Shown here: positions 1-10,490 of the stretch, in pieces
Position numbering within the stretch: position 1 is the stretch's first letter
How the letters are laid out: every line of letters starts with the position of its first letter
NCBI GenBank assembly: GCA_036267355.1
Contig: DATAWG010000129.1
Coordinates: forward strand, 1-48,310
Length of the DNA: 48,310 nt
From: Pirellulales bacterium
Lineage (GTDB): Bacteria; Planctomycetota; Planctomycetia; Pirellulales; DATAWG01
Direction of reading: 5' to 3'
Position numbers and translations under genes: made by a program
The notes under the pieces: generated by a model
The model's input: the letters and a program-made list of their open reading frames with translations, nothing else
Database searches by the model: none
What the model was told of the DNA's origin: nothing

Positions 1-184
1 AAGAAAGCAAACCAACTTCATTGCAACAGCCAACCCGAAATCGCCACCGCGACGCCATCGAGCGCTTGCCTGGTGGTGCTGCGCCGCTATCCCCGTCGGA
101 CACCAGCCCACAAAACCTCGGAAAACTCGCTTGATTCAGGATTAGCTCCGCGGCCGTGACTGGTTTTCTCTTATTGGACATCAT
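1..184 (-). CDS. Truncated candidate immunity protein, runs off the window
   Basis: The reading frame starts with ATG at 184-182, overlaps the TGA of the upstream toxin fragment (183-181) as ATGA, and stays open to base 1, giving about 61 residues beginning MMSNKRKPVTAAELILN. The same 4-bp overlap couples the other toxin tip in this locus (3632-3635) to its downstream partner, which is why I read this as an immunity gene. The first 25 residues look protein-like. The later part is rich in G, A, R and C and could be an out-of-frame stretch after an indel. No family is recognised, and the C-terminus lies outside the window. Toxin/immunity pairing is inference from position. Confidence 0.4.
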   Translation of the reverse strand, partial: MMSNKRKPVTAAELILNQASFPRFCGLVSDGDSGAAPPGKRSMASRWRFRVGCCNEVGLLS

Positions 185-582
185 CGTGCGCCAGGAATGT
201 TCCTTAGGGTAATAGTTCCTTCAGTGATTGCATCTCGCAGCGGTCCCGAAAGCTGAGTGGTAGGTCGGACCCAAAGGTCGAATCGCAAGTTGGTTTGCTG
301 GCAATAGGACGCATAGTCGCGAAGCTGTTGGATGTAACTGAGTGACTTAACGTTTTTCACTTCCGTTAGGGCCGTGTCCGAAAGTGCATCGGGGAATCGG
401 ATTTGATTACCTCCGGGAATCGGTATTCCGGTCTTGCGTCCGGCGATCCCGACAGCATCCTCCCCCGCCTGACCAAGCTGCTTAGCAATCGAAATAGGAC
501 TTTGAGCACCGGCGGCTCCAGCCTGCCAATCCGCCGCGCCGTGTCCGTTCGATGAACCCCATCTTCGGTTGACGCGGTCGGT
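181..582 (-). pseudogene. Orphan Rhs C-terminal toxin tip (Tox-REase-7-like)
   Basis: About 130 codons open on the minus strand end at TGA 183-181. They have no start of their own: an in-frame TGA at 583-585 lies at the edge of the IS66 element. The translation contains QAGEDAVGIAGRKTGIP, then a segment reading LTEVKNVKSLSYIQQLRDY, then RPTTQLSGPLRDAI and a final RNIPGAR. This order (AGE, IP, TEVKNV, TQL..PL) resembles the Tox-REase-7 family of predicted nuclease toxins found at the ends of polymorphic-toxin proteins. Glu and Lys of TEVKN would be the nuclease-fold core. The N-terminal linker (AQSPISIAKQL) resembles the linker before the other tip in this locus (TNTPIRVANEL). It is therefore a displaced cassette that may be silent unless recombined onto an Rhs backbone. 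Confidence 0.65.
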
Positions 583-635
583 CGGTCAAGATTCAGCCAT
601 CGGGTTCAACTCCACTTCTTCATGGGAGACGAGCG

Positions 636-1148
636 ATGGCACAAGCACACGGGCGACGTGGGCAGCGTGATCCGGGGCGCGAGCGGTTCTGGCGGGAGGC
701 GCTGGCGCAGTTCGGCGGCAGCGGGCTTTCGGTCCGGGAATTTTGCCGACGCGAGAAGCTGGGCGAGCCGCTGTTCTACGCTTGGCGGCGGACGATTGCC
801 GAGCGCGACGCGGCGCCGTCAAGCGAGAATCCGGCGACAAGCCGGCCGGCGGCGCGCCGGGCAACAGCGAAAGGCGACCGGGCCACGGTTCGGAGCCCGT
901 CGGGCGGGCCTGCCCTAGCGCCGTTTCTGCCGGTTGTGATGGCTGACGAGCCCCGCCGCCTTGGCGGACGCCTGCTCGTCGCTCATAGCGCCGTTTCTGC
1001 CGGTTGTGATGGCTGACGAGCCACCGGCTCCATCGGCGGCGGGCATCATGCTGGAGCTGGCGGGCGGTCGCGTGCTACGGTTCGGTGAGTCGCTCGCCGC
1101 GTGGCCGAGATCATTCGCGCGCTGGAGGCGACGGAGGCCGCGTCATGA
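636..1148 (+). pseudogene. tnpA: IS66 accessory protein TnpA, frameshifted
   Basis: The frame from ATG 636 gives the usual TnpA N-terminus, a helix-turn-helix-like region with FWREALAQFGGSGLSVREFC and LFYAWRR. A 70-bp-offset duplication (916-952 and 986-1022) throws it out of frame and it ends at about 1016. The second repeat copy resumes in the next frame (PFLPVVMADEP, then LELAGGRVLRFGESLA). A second shift near 1085-1098 returns to the first frame for the normal end, RVAEIIRALEATEAAS, whose TGA (1146-1148) overlaps the tnpB start. The correct sequence is thus spread over two frames and no full TnpA can be made without frameshifting. In IS66 elements TnpA is needed for efficient transposition. 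Confidence 0.75.
916..1022 (+). repeat. 37-bp direct repeat inside tnpA
   Basis: The 37 bases at 916-952 recur at 986-1022, an offset of 70 bp with 33 unrelated bases between. Because 70 is not a multiple of three, the duplication shifts the tnpA frame. Confidence 0.9.
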
Positions 1149-1480
1149 TCGGTCCGCAACAACAACACGGCGCCGCGCAGATTTGGATCGCCACGGCGGC
1201 GGTCGATATGCGAAAGAGCTTCGATGGGCTGGCGGAAGTCGTGCGCGCGTTCCTGGGTCAGGATCCGCTCTCCGGCAATTTGTTCGTGTTCCGCAACAAG
1301 GCGGGACATCGAGTGAAGATTCTGTGGTGGGACCGCGACGGCCTGGCCATTTATTACAAGCGGCTGGAACGCGGGGCGTTCTGCTTTCCGTCAAGCAAGG
1401 AGAGCGCGGTCGCCGTCGACCGCGGGGAATTGCTGCGGCTGCTCAGCGGGCTGGAGATCGTCGCGCGGCGGGCGGGTTAG
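1145..1480 (+). CDS. tnpB: IS66 accessory protein TnpB
   Basis: A 111-residue protein of typical TnpB length. It contains the family hallmarks IWIATAAVDMRKSFDGLA, LSGNLFVFRNK, KILWWDRDGLAIYYKRLERG and a C-terminal LLSGLEI. The ATG at 1145 overlaps the tnpA stop as ATGA, the usual translational coupling in IS66; an upstream in-frame start at 1085 would lie inside tnpA and is rejected. The gene is intact. TnpB is required together with TnpA and TnpC for IS66 transposition, but its biochemical role is not established. Confidence 0.93.
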   Translation: MIGPQQQHGAAQIWIATAAVDMRKSFDGLAEVVRAFLGQDPLSGNLFVFRNKAGHRVKILWWDRDGLAIYYKRLERGAFCFPSSKESAVAVDRGELLRLLSGLEIVARRAG

Positions 1481-1554
1481 CACGCACGTGCGAGAACTCA
1501 AAAAAGTTTTTCCGCGCGCGGAACCTTTCGCGCGTTGGCGTGTTCTAATCAGGC

Positions 1555-3312
1555 ATGAGCACGGACGCGCTTCTTGCCATCGACGATCTGGCCGCTTTGC
1601 CCGATGACCCGGGCGCTTTGAAGACGCTGCTTCTTCAGCAGTGCGCCGCCCGCGACACAATCATCGCCGAGCGCGAGCAACGTCTTGCCGAGCGCGAGCA
1701 ACTCATCGAACGCGCAAAGAAAGAAGCGGCAGAACAACTCGCGACGCAGCGCGAGCGCATTTGGGCGGAAGCGCAGCAGCAACTTGAAGCCTTGCGCGAG
1801 CGCCTCGAAGCGGAGCACAAGGCCGTGGTCCTGGCGCTGTTGCGGCGTTACTATGGGCCGCGGTGCGAGACGTTCGATCCGCGGCAACTGCTCTTGTTTG
1901 GGCACGTGATCGAGCAACTTCCGCTGGACGAGGCGGCGATCGCGCAAGAGGCCGGCGAGCCGCTCGTCACGCGGCGGACGAAGAACCGCCACAAGCACGG
2001 CCGGCAAGCGTTGCCCGAGTGCTTGGAGCGGATCGGGATCGAGCACGACCTGGCGCCGGAAGAGAAGCCTTGCCCCGCCTGCGGCAACGAGCGCCATCGG
2101 ATCGGCGCCGAGGTGGCCGAGCAACTCGAATACTTCCCGGCCAATTTTAAAGTGCTCAAGCACGTGCGGCACAAGTACGCCTGTGGGAAGTGCGAGCACG
2201 ACGGCTACAACCCGCACATCGCCACGGCCGCGAAGCCGCCGCAACCGATCGACAAAGGACTGCCCGGCCCAGGCCTGTTGGCCTACGTGGTGACGAGCAA
2301 GCTGGGCGACCATTTGCCGCTGTACCGCTTGGAAAACATCTTCCGGCGGCAGCGAGTCGAGGTCTCCCGCAGCACGATGTGCGCCTGGATGGCCGCGGCG
2401 GGCGAGTTGGTGAAGCCGCTCGTCGCGCTGATGATTGCCCGGATCAAGCGATCGCGCGTGGTGCACACCGACGACACGACCGTGCCGATTCAATCGCCCG
2501 GGGCCGTGTTGGCTGGCGCCCGACCTGGCAAGCAGTCGGGCGGCCAATGCCGCAAGGGGCGCATCTGGTGCTACCTCGGCGACGAAGCGAACCCCTACAC
2601 GGCCTACGACTACACGCCCAACCGCAAGCGCGACGGCCCGGCGAGTTGGCTGCGGGGATTCGCCGGCTACCTGCAAGCCGACGCTTACGGCGGCTACGAC
2701 GGCATCTTCTCGGGCGGCGCAGTGACCGAAGTCGCTTGCTGGGCGCACGCGCGCCGCAAGTTCTACGACGCGCAGGACAGCGACGGCCGGCGGGCGGCGC
2801 AGATGCTCGCGCTCATCCGCGAGCTATACGCGGTCGAGCGCGAGCTGAAAGAGCAGTCGGTCGATGAAGCGGCGATTCTCGCAGTGCGCCGCGAGCGGAG
2901 CGTCCCGCAACTTGAGCGAATCAAGACGTGGCTCGACGCCGAGGGCGAAGTCGTCCTCCCGCGCAGCCCAATGGGCGAGGCGATCCGTTACGCCAAGAAC
3001 CAGTGGACGGCTCTGAACGTCTACGTCACGCAGGACTTCCTCAGCATCGACAACAACGCGGCCGAGCGGGCCTTGAAGCGGGTGGCCATCGGCCGCAAGA
3101 ACTGGCTCTTCGCCGGGCACGACGCCGCGGCCGCCAACCACGCCCGCCTGTGGACCCTCCTTGCCAGCGCCGAGCGGCACAGCCTTGACCCGCAGCGTTA
3201 CCTGACCAGCGTCCTGGCCAAGCTCCCGCTGCTGGGCCCAGAGCCCTCGCCGGCCGATCTCGCCCAGTTCCTGCCCGACGTGTGGAAGCGGGAGGATGCG
3301 GCGGATTCTTAA
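1555..3312 (+). CDS. tnpC: IS66 transposase TnpC (DDE)
   Basis: Full-length 585-residue IS66 transposase. Residues about 30-100 form a charged coiled-coil/leucine-rich N-terminus. A zinc-finger segment follows, with CPAC and a later CGKC pair. The DDE catalytic core includes VVHTDDTTVPI (first Asp), LQADAYGGYDG (second Asp) and the helix IDNNAAERALKR carrying the catalytic Glu. The C-terminal IS66 domain ends with SLDPQRYLTSVLAKLP. No frameshift is visible. The start ATG at 1555 lies about 75 bp after tnpB. Its TAA (3310-3312) overlaps the stop codon of the convergent immunity-like gene at 3309. Confidence 0.95.
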   Translation: MSTDALLAIDDLAALPDDPGALKTLLLQQCAARDTIIAEREQRLAEREQLIERAKKEAAEQLATQRERIWAEAQQQLEALRERLEAEHKAVVLALLRRYYGPRCETFDPRQLLLFGHVIEQLPLDEAAIAQEAGEPLVTRRTKNRHKHGRQALPECLERIGIEHDLAPEEKPCPACGNERHRIGAEVAEQLEYFPANFKVLKHVRHKYACGKCEHDGYNPHIATAAKPPQPIDKGLPGPGLLAYVVTSKLGDHLPLYRLENIFRRQRVEVSRSTMCAWMAAAGELVKPLVALMIARIKRSRVVHTDDTTVPIQSPGAVLAGARPGKQSGGQCRKGRIWCYLGDEANPYTAYDYTPNRKRDGPASWLRGFAGYLQADAYGGYDGIFSGGAVTEVACWAHARRKFYDAQDSDGRRAAQMLALIRELYAVERELKEQSVDEAAILAVRRERSVPQLERIKTWLDAEGEVVLPRSPMGEAIRYAKNQWTALNVYVTQDFLSIDNNAAERALKRVAIGRKNWLFAGHDAAAANHARLWTLLASAERHSLDPQRYLTSVLAKLPLLGPEPSPADLAQFLPDVWKREDAADS

Positions 3313-3635
3313 CGGTCTTTTTGCTGATCGCGCACTGCGTCCAAAAGCCGCGCGCAGGCGTCAACTAAACTTGGCGATGCCTGGTTGCAATACTCTGTAA
3401 TCTGGGCATCGATTCGATCCAAATAGGCCTTCGCGAACTTCGTCCTCTGTTCTGCGGCAACCCAATCTTCGGTCTCAGATTCAAAGCCGATGATCGGCAA
3501 GAATAACTCGTCTGGAAGGCCAATTGACGAGTGCCGCAATTCGACGATCCTGCGCGCCCCAGCGACGAGGTCGATGCGGTGCTCAACCATCGCAAGGGCG
3601 ACTTCGCCGATCATTTGATTCGTTTCCGTAGTCAT
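3309..3635 (-). CDS. Candidate immunity protein to the Rhs toxin tip
   Basis: A 108-residue, mostly helical, acidic protein (MTTETNQMIGEVALAMVEHR at its start). Its ATG (3635-3633) overlaps the TGA of the Rhs gene as ATGA. Rhs and CDI toxins are normally followed directly by a cognate immunity gene, so the position is the main evidence. It shows no signal peptide or membrane segment, which would suit a cytosolic inhibitor of a nuclease-type or other cytoplasmic toxin. I do not recognise the family. The gene is intact although the Rhs gene above it is broken. Its stop codon abuts the right end of the IS66 element, so the original C-terminus may have been altered by the insertion. Confidence 0.6.
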   Translation of the reverse strand: MTTETNQMIGEVALAMVEHRIDLVAGARRIVELRHSSIGLPDELFLPIIGFESETEDWVAAEQRTKFAKAYLDRIDAQITEYCNQASPSLVDACARLLDAVRDQQKDR

Positions 3636-6600
3636 GGTGCCCCCGCCGTTATCTTCGTCTTAAACTCGAATTGCTCGCCTGTCTGAACATTCTGGTACCA
3701 GTGTGTCTCAAATTGTACCCCGTCCGACGCTGTATAGGATGAGCTTCCCATCTTGGCGTAATCAGCGGCCTGGCCGCCATACTGCGCCGCCAACTCATTA
3801 GCAACCCGAATCGGCGTGTTGGTTCCGGCACCTGCCATCGCCGTACCACCTTGTCCAATCTGCTCGGCACTCGCGAGTTGCTTATTTAATTGCAGCAGAT
3901 CCGTCGCCGAAGGAGCGGCAGGGGTGGGGTTCGCAGAACGGACACCCGCGCCTAAGCCGGCTTGCTCGCCAGCGCCAGTGTCCGCGGCGAAATTAAATCC
4001 GTTGCCGCCGACAGCTTCGCCGCCGTCGCTGAGCCCTGCCCCAAAATAGGCCTGGCTCGTCACGCCCTCCAGCGACATGAGTCCGCCGTTCGCCGCGACA
4101 TCGGCACCGGCGTCAATAACGGTCGGGGCCGCGATCGTTGCGGCCTCGGTCGCCGGCGTGCTCGCCGCCGTAGCTGCCGCGGAAGCCGCGGACGCGGCTA
4201 TTATAGCGGGCGCAGCCACCATTATGAACACTGTTTCAAGCGGATTCCAACATTGCTGGACAGTGCCAGACCGTTGATAGTCGTCGATAAGTATATTATG
4301 CCCATTTCTGGTCAGAGCGGCGTTGAAGCCGCCCGAACTCTGCAAGATCGACTGCCAACTGTCGCCAAACCGTTGCGGGAGAACCGCGGCCGCAGTGGAA
4401 GGGTCGGTCAAAAGGTACTGACGGAGCGCCTCGATTTGGCCGTACATTTGATTCCCTACGGCAAGGGCTTGATTGGCCGCCTCGCGCTGCCGTGCGTTGT
4501 CAAACCAATCATTTTGGCTGTAATACATCGCGTTTTGATAGGCCTCGCTTACGCGCTGGCGAGCGATTCCAAGATCGTCGGCGTAGGTTGCGATTTGCGC
4601 CGCGTTGCCCGCCTGGGAGATCGGCGCGGCTGCTAGCCCGCTCGGATCGGTCTCGTTCATCGGGTCGTTGCCGACGTAGCGGTTGGGGTTCGAGTCGGGG
4701 GCGAGGCCGGTGGGGTCGGGTTGCATCCAGCGCTGGGCGCTTGTCGAATACCAGCGGCCGGTGGTGCCGCTGGTGGGATCGTTGTGCCATTGCAGGCCGG
4801 TCAATGGGTCGGTGTAGCTGCCGTCGTAGCCGAAGGTCGGGGCGTACGACGAATTGGTTTGCGATGTGATCGCGCCGAAATCGCTGTAGCTGATTTGGTC
4901 CACCAAGCCGACGCCGTATTCCCATACATCGTCGATGCTTCCCTGGTTGTCGCTGGCCAGCCACAATGTCGTTCCCGGCGTTGAAACCGAACTCACATCT
5001 TCTTGGGCCAGCACTTGATCGACGACCGGCCCATAGAGATAGCGGTTGGTCAAGCTTCCGCTGCCGTTGAACGTCAGATCGAGTTGGCCGGTGGCGAGAT
5101 CGTATACCGACTCGCTGGCGGTGGTGCTCGTCAGTGTGCCGCCGCTGTAGGATTTGACGGTGCGGCCGATCAGGTCGCCGTACATGTCGTACGTCAGATC
5201 GACCTCGGTTGTCTTTTGGCCGCTGGAGTTGTCCATGACGACCGAGACGAGCCGATTGTCGGCGTCGTAGCCGAAGTAGGTCGCCACGCCGGTTTGGATG
5301 TTCGTCTGGCTAAGCATGTTGCCGCCAGATCGTAGGTGTAGTTGTACGTGCCGTCGGAGAGGAGGCGATTGCCGGCGCCGATAACGTCGCTGCTTGAAGT
5401 GTCGGGATTGCCGTTAGCGTCGTAGTTGGTGTAGCCGACCTGGTCGGTCGTCGGACCACCGTATCCGCCATAGCCGCCATAGCCGCCGTATCCGCCGTAG
5501 GCACTGACGGAGCCCAGTTGGCTGTCGGCATCGTAGGAGTACGCGACGTTGTCGCTGGATTGGACGCTGTTGCTGACGGTGTCGATGCGTTGATCGTCGT
5601 CGTAGCCGAAGGTGAAGTTCTCCAGCGGCGAGTAGCCGCCGTTGTAGCCGTTGTAGCCCGTCTCGTTGAGGCCGATCATGCCGCCATCGGCGTTATAGCT
5701 GTAGTAGCCATATAGCGAAAAATCTCCCCAAGATGGGCCGCCATAGTCGGAGAAACTGCCTAGCTGGCCGTCCGGCGTTGTAGTTGAAATAGCCCTGCTT
5801 GTAGGCGACCGCGTCGCCACCGGATCCGCTGGCGCCCTGTTGCGTGACGAAGGTTTCGCGGTCGTCGGCGTCGTAGGTGTAGGTGTTGATGAAGTCGGCG
5901 TGGCCGGCGATGGTCGAGGAGAGCGAGGTGCGGTTGCCGTCGTGGTCGTAGGCGTTGGTCAATACGACCGTGGGGACTCCGCCAGGGGTTCCGGCGTTGC
6001 TCGTGGTCGCGAGGCGGTCGAGGGCGTCGTAGGTGTAGGTGTAGTCGGAGTAGTTATCGGAGGCCGTGTGGACGTCGCCGTCGGACGTGTAGGTGTAGTT
6101 GACGGTGTTCGACGGGGTGCCGCTCAGCCAGCCCGAGGCCGTGTACCACGTTTCGCTCGACTCTTGGCCATCATCGTTGTATTGGTAGTCGATCACATTG
6201 CCGTCGGGATCGGTCACGGACTCGAGGCTGCCATCCCCGTAGTAGGTGTAAGAAGTCTTGGCGGTGCCGGTGGCGATCTGCTCGACGCCGTTGACCTTCG
6301 TGGCGCTCAGCGCGACGGTTTCGCTCTGGCTTTTCAGACGGCCGTCGGCGTAGTACTGGTAGCTGGTCGTGTTGCCGTCGGGATCGGTTTCACTGGTTTC
6401 CTGGCTGCCGTCGTAGGCATACGACGTGGTCTGGCCGAGCGGCGTGGTGACGCTGGTGTCGTTGCCGTCGGCGTCGTAGGTGTAGGTCGTGGTGTTGCCC
6501 ATCGGATCGGTCTGGCTGAGCAGCCGATCATTGCTGTCGTAGGCGTAGGTGGTGGTGTTGCCGAGCGGATCGGTCGAGCTGATGTTGTTGCCGTCGTCGT

Positions 6601-9600
6601 CGTAGGTGTAAGTAGTGGTGTTGCCGAGAGGGTCTTTGACGCTGGTTCCATTGCCATCGGCGTCGTAGGTGTAGGTGGTGGTGTTGCCGAGAGCGTCTTT
6701 GACGGTGAGCACATTGCCGTCGGCGTCGTAGGTGAAGCTGGTGGTGTCGGTGCCGCCAGTTGCGTTGGCTTGGCTCTCGCTGAGGATTTCGCCGAGGGCG
6801 TTGTAGGTGAAGTTGGTCTGGGCTTCGCCCGGATCGGTTTCAGAACTTTCTTCGCCGAGAGCGTTGTAGGCGTACCTCGTGGTGCCGTCGGCGCTGTCGT
6901 CGGACGAAACAACGTTGCCATCGCCATCATACGATTCCAAATCGCCATCACCGCTGACGACGTTGACCGAATCGAACAGCCGATCGGCCGAATCGTAGGT
7001 GTATTGAAGATTTTCCACCGTGGCGCCGGTGGCCGAGTTGAAGCCGAACACGCTCACGGCCTGGCCGAGGGCGTTGTAGGAAGTTTCGATCGTTTCGCTG
7101 GCGCTGGCGTGCCCGACGCCGTCCGTGGTCGGGGGCTCGACGACTTCCGTCTGCTCGCCCATCGCGTTGTCGTCGTAGTACGTGATCTCATTGGAACTGC
7201 CGTCCATCACGTCCATCGAGGCCAGATCGCCCCAGGCGTCGTAGGTGTAGGTGATGGCCGGCGTCCCGTAGGCGATCGTGGGGTCGGTCACTTTGGTCAG
7301 TTGATCGAGCGAGTTGTAAAAATCGGTGGTGATGTTCCCCTTCGGGTCTTTGGTGGTCTTGAGATTTCCGTCAGCGTCGTAGGTGTAGGTGGTGGTCTGG
7401 TTGTCGGCGTTGGTGGCGGTGGCCACTTCGCCCAAGGAGCTGAAGGTTTCGGAGGTTTTGTTGCCCGAGGGGTCGGTCACCGAGAGCTGATCGCCGAGCG
7501 GATCGTAGATGTAGACGGTTTTCGGGGCTGCGGCGCCCGGGGTGGGCGGCGGATCGGTTTCCGAGGCCAGCAGGTTGAGATTGTCGTAGACGTAGCTGGT
7601 GGTGCCGACGGGCGTGACCGTGGTGAGAGGGTTGCCGTTGGAGTCGTAGGTGTAGGTCGTGGTCATGGCCAGCGACGTGCCATAGGCCACGGTGGTCGTC
7701 TGAACCAGGCCGTTGCCCGCGCCGCTGGTGTAGTAGACGTTTTCCGTCTCGTCGCCATCGGGATCGGTGGTCGTCAGCAGCAGCAGGCCGCCGGGCAGAG
7801 CAATGATGCTGCCGGGAGCGGGAAGGGCGGTGTAGCTGAACAGCGTCTTGTCTCCGTCGCCATCGGTCGAGGAGAGCGTGTCGCCAAAGACAACAAGCAC
7901 GTAGGTGAAGCTGGATTCGACCACCGGCCCATACAGCCCCTCTCGCGCCACGGTATCGCTGGTCGGCTGATCGTCGACGCCGTAGGTCCATGTTTCGCTG
8001 GAACCGTCGGGATTGACTTGGCTTGTCAGATTGCCGCGAGAGTCGTAGTAGTAAGAGGTCGTTTCTTGTTCATCGATCGGCGTCGCGCCGCCCCAATTCG
8101 GCGGCGCGATGGATTCACTGACCAAGCCGTTGCCGTCGCGTTGCCATTGCCAGACGACGCTATTCGGATTGGCCTCGGCCGTTTCCAGACCGAAGAGGTC
8201 GGTCTGGTAATTCCACGTGGCATGGTTCGGATCGACGTAGGTGGCCTGGGCCTCGGGGATCGAACTATCGGCCAGGTTGCCGATCTGGCCGTCGGCCGCC
8301 AGCAGGATCGGCGCATCGCCCGCGGACGGGGCCAAGCCGTCGACGAGGAAGGGCGTAAGCGTCCAATAGTTGGAATCCGGATTGACGACTTTATCGATGC
8401 GATCGTTGGCCGGATCGTATTGGAGCGTGGTCACATCGCCGTCGGCGTCGGTCACCTGGTCGAGCAAACCGCTCGAGTTGTAGCCGAAGCGGGTAATGGG
8501 AGTGCTACCTGCTCCGGAGGAATAGGGCTCGGTGATCGACGTGATTTCGCCGGCGCCCGATTGATACTGAAACGTCGTGGTGCGGCCATAGGGATCCTGA
8601 ATCGAGCTCAAAAAGCCGCCGCTGTAGTTGAACGTGGTCGTGAATCCGCCCTGGGTGGTGATGGTGGTGAGGTCGCCGGTGTTGTTGTAGGCGAATTTGG
8701 TCTGATTGCCGTCGGCATCGACGCTCAAAACAAGTTGGCCCTTGAAGTTGAAGTCGTAATACATGCCGTCGGTGGCGGCGAGATTGAAATCGCCGGTCGC
8801 AGTCGAGTAAACGCCCATTACTGTTTGCAGCGGGCCTTGCTCAAGCGTGCTGAAAGTGCCGGCTGAAGTGCCGATCGGGTTATCGGGGTCGCTAGTGTTG
8901 CTGATCGTCCAAGCGTTGACAACCATCACCGATCCGGCGTCGAGATCGCCGGAGCTGTTGCCGTTTTGCAGAGAAACACTCAAGCTGCCGCCGGCGCCGA
9001 CGGCGTAGAAGCCGAGGCTGCGCCAATATTGGCCGTCGATCAAAGTGGTCGGCTCGAACTGTTGATCGACGCCGATGGTGGTCGAATCGCTGCCGGACGG
9101 GCTGCCGACTTGGGGCGCGCCGCTGACGGTCTACTGAGCATCGTCGGTGCGATCGCCATCGGCATCCCAGGCAACGAACACCTGCACCATCTGCTGCGGC
9201 TCGAGATCGGAAATCTGCCAAGCCGCGGTGGAATTGTCGTCGGCATCGGCGTAAAGGTCCGAGCCGCCGGCGAATGTATATTCCGAGCCGCCGAAATCGG
9301 GATAGTTATCGATCGGGAAATCATAGCCAAGGCCCGGATAGTAGTAGCCGGCGTCGGTCGTCGATTGCCAACTGCCGGTCGTGGAAAAATTGGAACCGGT
9401 GGGGCCGACGATTTGGAAGTTGGGATAGTTTTCGGATCCATAGAGATTCGGCGTGGCCGCATACCAGGTTGAGGTGTTGTCGCCGCGGATCAGCGCGAAT
9501 CCGCTTTCGGTCGGTAGCCCTTCGTCGAACAGTGTCGGAGCCGACGGCGAATACGGCTGCGACGACAGCCCGTCGCTTGGCACGAGGCTATCCAAGCCGT

Positions 9601-10490
9601 CGATCGACCAGCCGTCGCCCTATTCGGATGTGCCGACGCTGTTGTCCGTCAGGTTGACGATTTCGGTGCCGCCGATCACGGTGCGCGTCAGTTGCTCGTC
9701 ATCGATTGTGGCGGTAAAAACGACGGTGTAGTCGTAATGGCCGCTGGCGAGCTCCGTGGCGATCGAGGTGCTGCCTTCCAACACGAAGTGCAGGGTTTCG
9801 CCCGGCTCGTAGTCGGACAGATCGGCCGTGTCGTAGGTGACTGCGGGGGCGATATCGCCGCCGAAATCAAGCTGTGCGCTGAGGGCAGTTGGAACCGGCC
9901 CGGCGGGCAATTGCATGTCGACAGAAATGATCGGCTGCAGATTCGTGTTGCCGTTGTAGACCGGCCCGATGCCACTGGGCGTGAGGGTGAGGTCGACCGA
10001 GGGAGTGCCTTGCTGCACGTTGACTGACACTGAGCCGTTGGAGATCGTTTGCGCCTGCAGGCCGGTGTTTTCGGTGTCGATATTACGATTCAATAGTCCA
10101 CTTACGCCGTCTTGATTGACGATGGTGACCGTGGCGGAGACGGCCGCATCATCGACCGAATAGTCGGCGTTGGTCAAGAGCGACAGCGAGACGATCTTGT
10201 CCCACTCGGGGCTGTTGCCGAGGGGCACGTTGTCGATGGGCTCGATGACGATGGTAACGCTCGAGTAGCCGGCCGGAATCGTAATCGAGCCGGTATCGCC
10301 TTCGGTAGAAATCAGCGATCCATATCGAAAGTTGCCAACGCCGCCCTGTGCAAACGCGATATAGTCGGGCAGTTCGCCATCGTCCGCGGCGACGTTGGGA
10401 TCGACGGCCGCCTTTTCATCTTCGTCGCCGTCCGGAAGATTCGCGTCGAGCTGGTAGCTTTCGCAAGCGTGGGTCAATTCCCGGCGCATA
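3632..10490 (-). pseudogene. Rhs/YD-repeat polymorphic toxin, broken at four sites
   Basis: Minus-strand order. The segment 10490 to 9623 has a Calx-beta-like stretch (ITIPAGYSSVTIVIEP, SATVTIVNQDG). An in-frame TAG lies at 9622-9620 just before GDGWSIDGLDSL, and a second in-frame TAG at 9133-9131. A long run of YD repeats follows (YTYDADGN, TDPLGNTT). A +1 insertion near 5772 and a -1 deletion near 5321-5327 flank about 450 bp read in a shifted frame. The Rhs core ends with RWMQPDPTGL, RYVGNDP and ETDPSGL near 4640. A tip of about 335 residues has an Ala-rich stretch and a last segment with YAKMGSSSYTASDGVQFETH and TGEQFEFKTK. Apart from the 450-bp slip, all pieces share one frame, so damage is recent or some sites are sequencing errors. 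No N-terminal export signal remains. Confidence 0.8.

Larger units (their letters stand above)
585..3313 (+). mobile_element. IS66-family insertion sequence
   Basis: A three-gene IS66 arrangement (tnpA, tnpB, tnpC) on the plus strand. Candidate imperfect terminal inverted repeats are at 585-601 (gTCAAGATTCAGCC-ATC) and, as reverse complement, at about 3295-3313 (gTTAAGAATCCGCCGCATC). They agree at about 10 of 13 core positions. I see no clear 8-bp target duplication (flanks gtcggtcg and ggtctttt), so the copy may be old or rearranged. tnpA is frameshifted, so autonomous transposition is doubtful although tnpB and tnpC are intact. The element sits between an immunity-like gene and an orphan toxin tip, and its right end touches the immunity stop codon. 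Confidence 0.8.

Noticed and set aside
585-601. 8-bp target-site duplication of the IS66 element
   Set aside because: The flanking octamers do not match; I report only weak terminal repeats.
5840-8866. Long plus-strand open frame of about 1000 codons opposite the Rhs gene
   Set aside because: It is the complement of the YD repeats. Its Gly/Val-rich repeats mirror the repeated codons and no family is seen.
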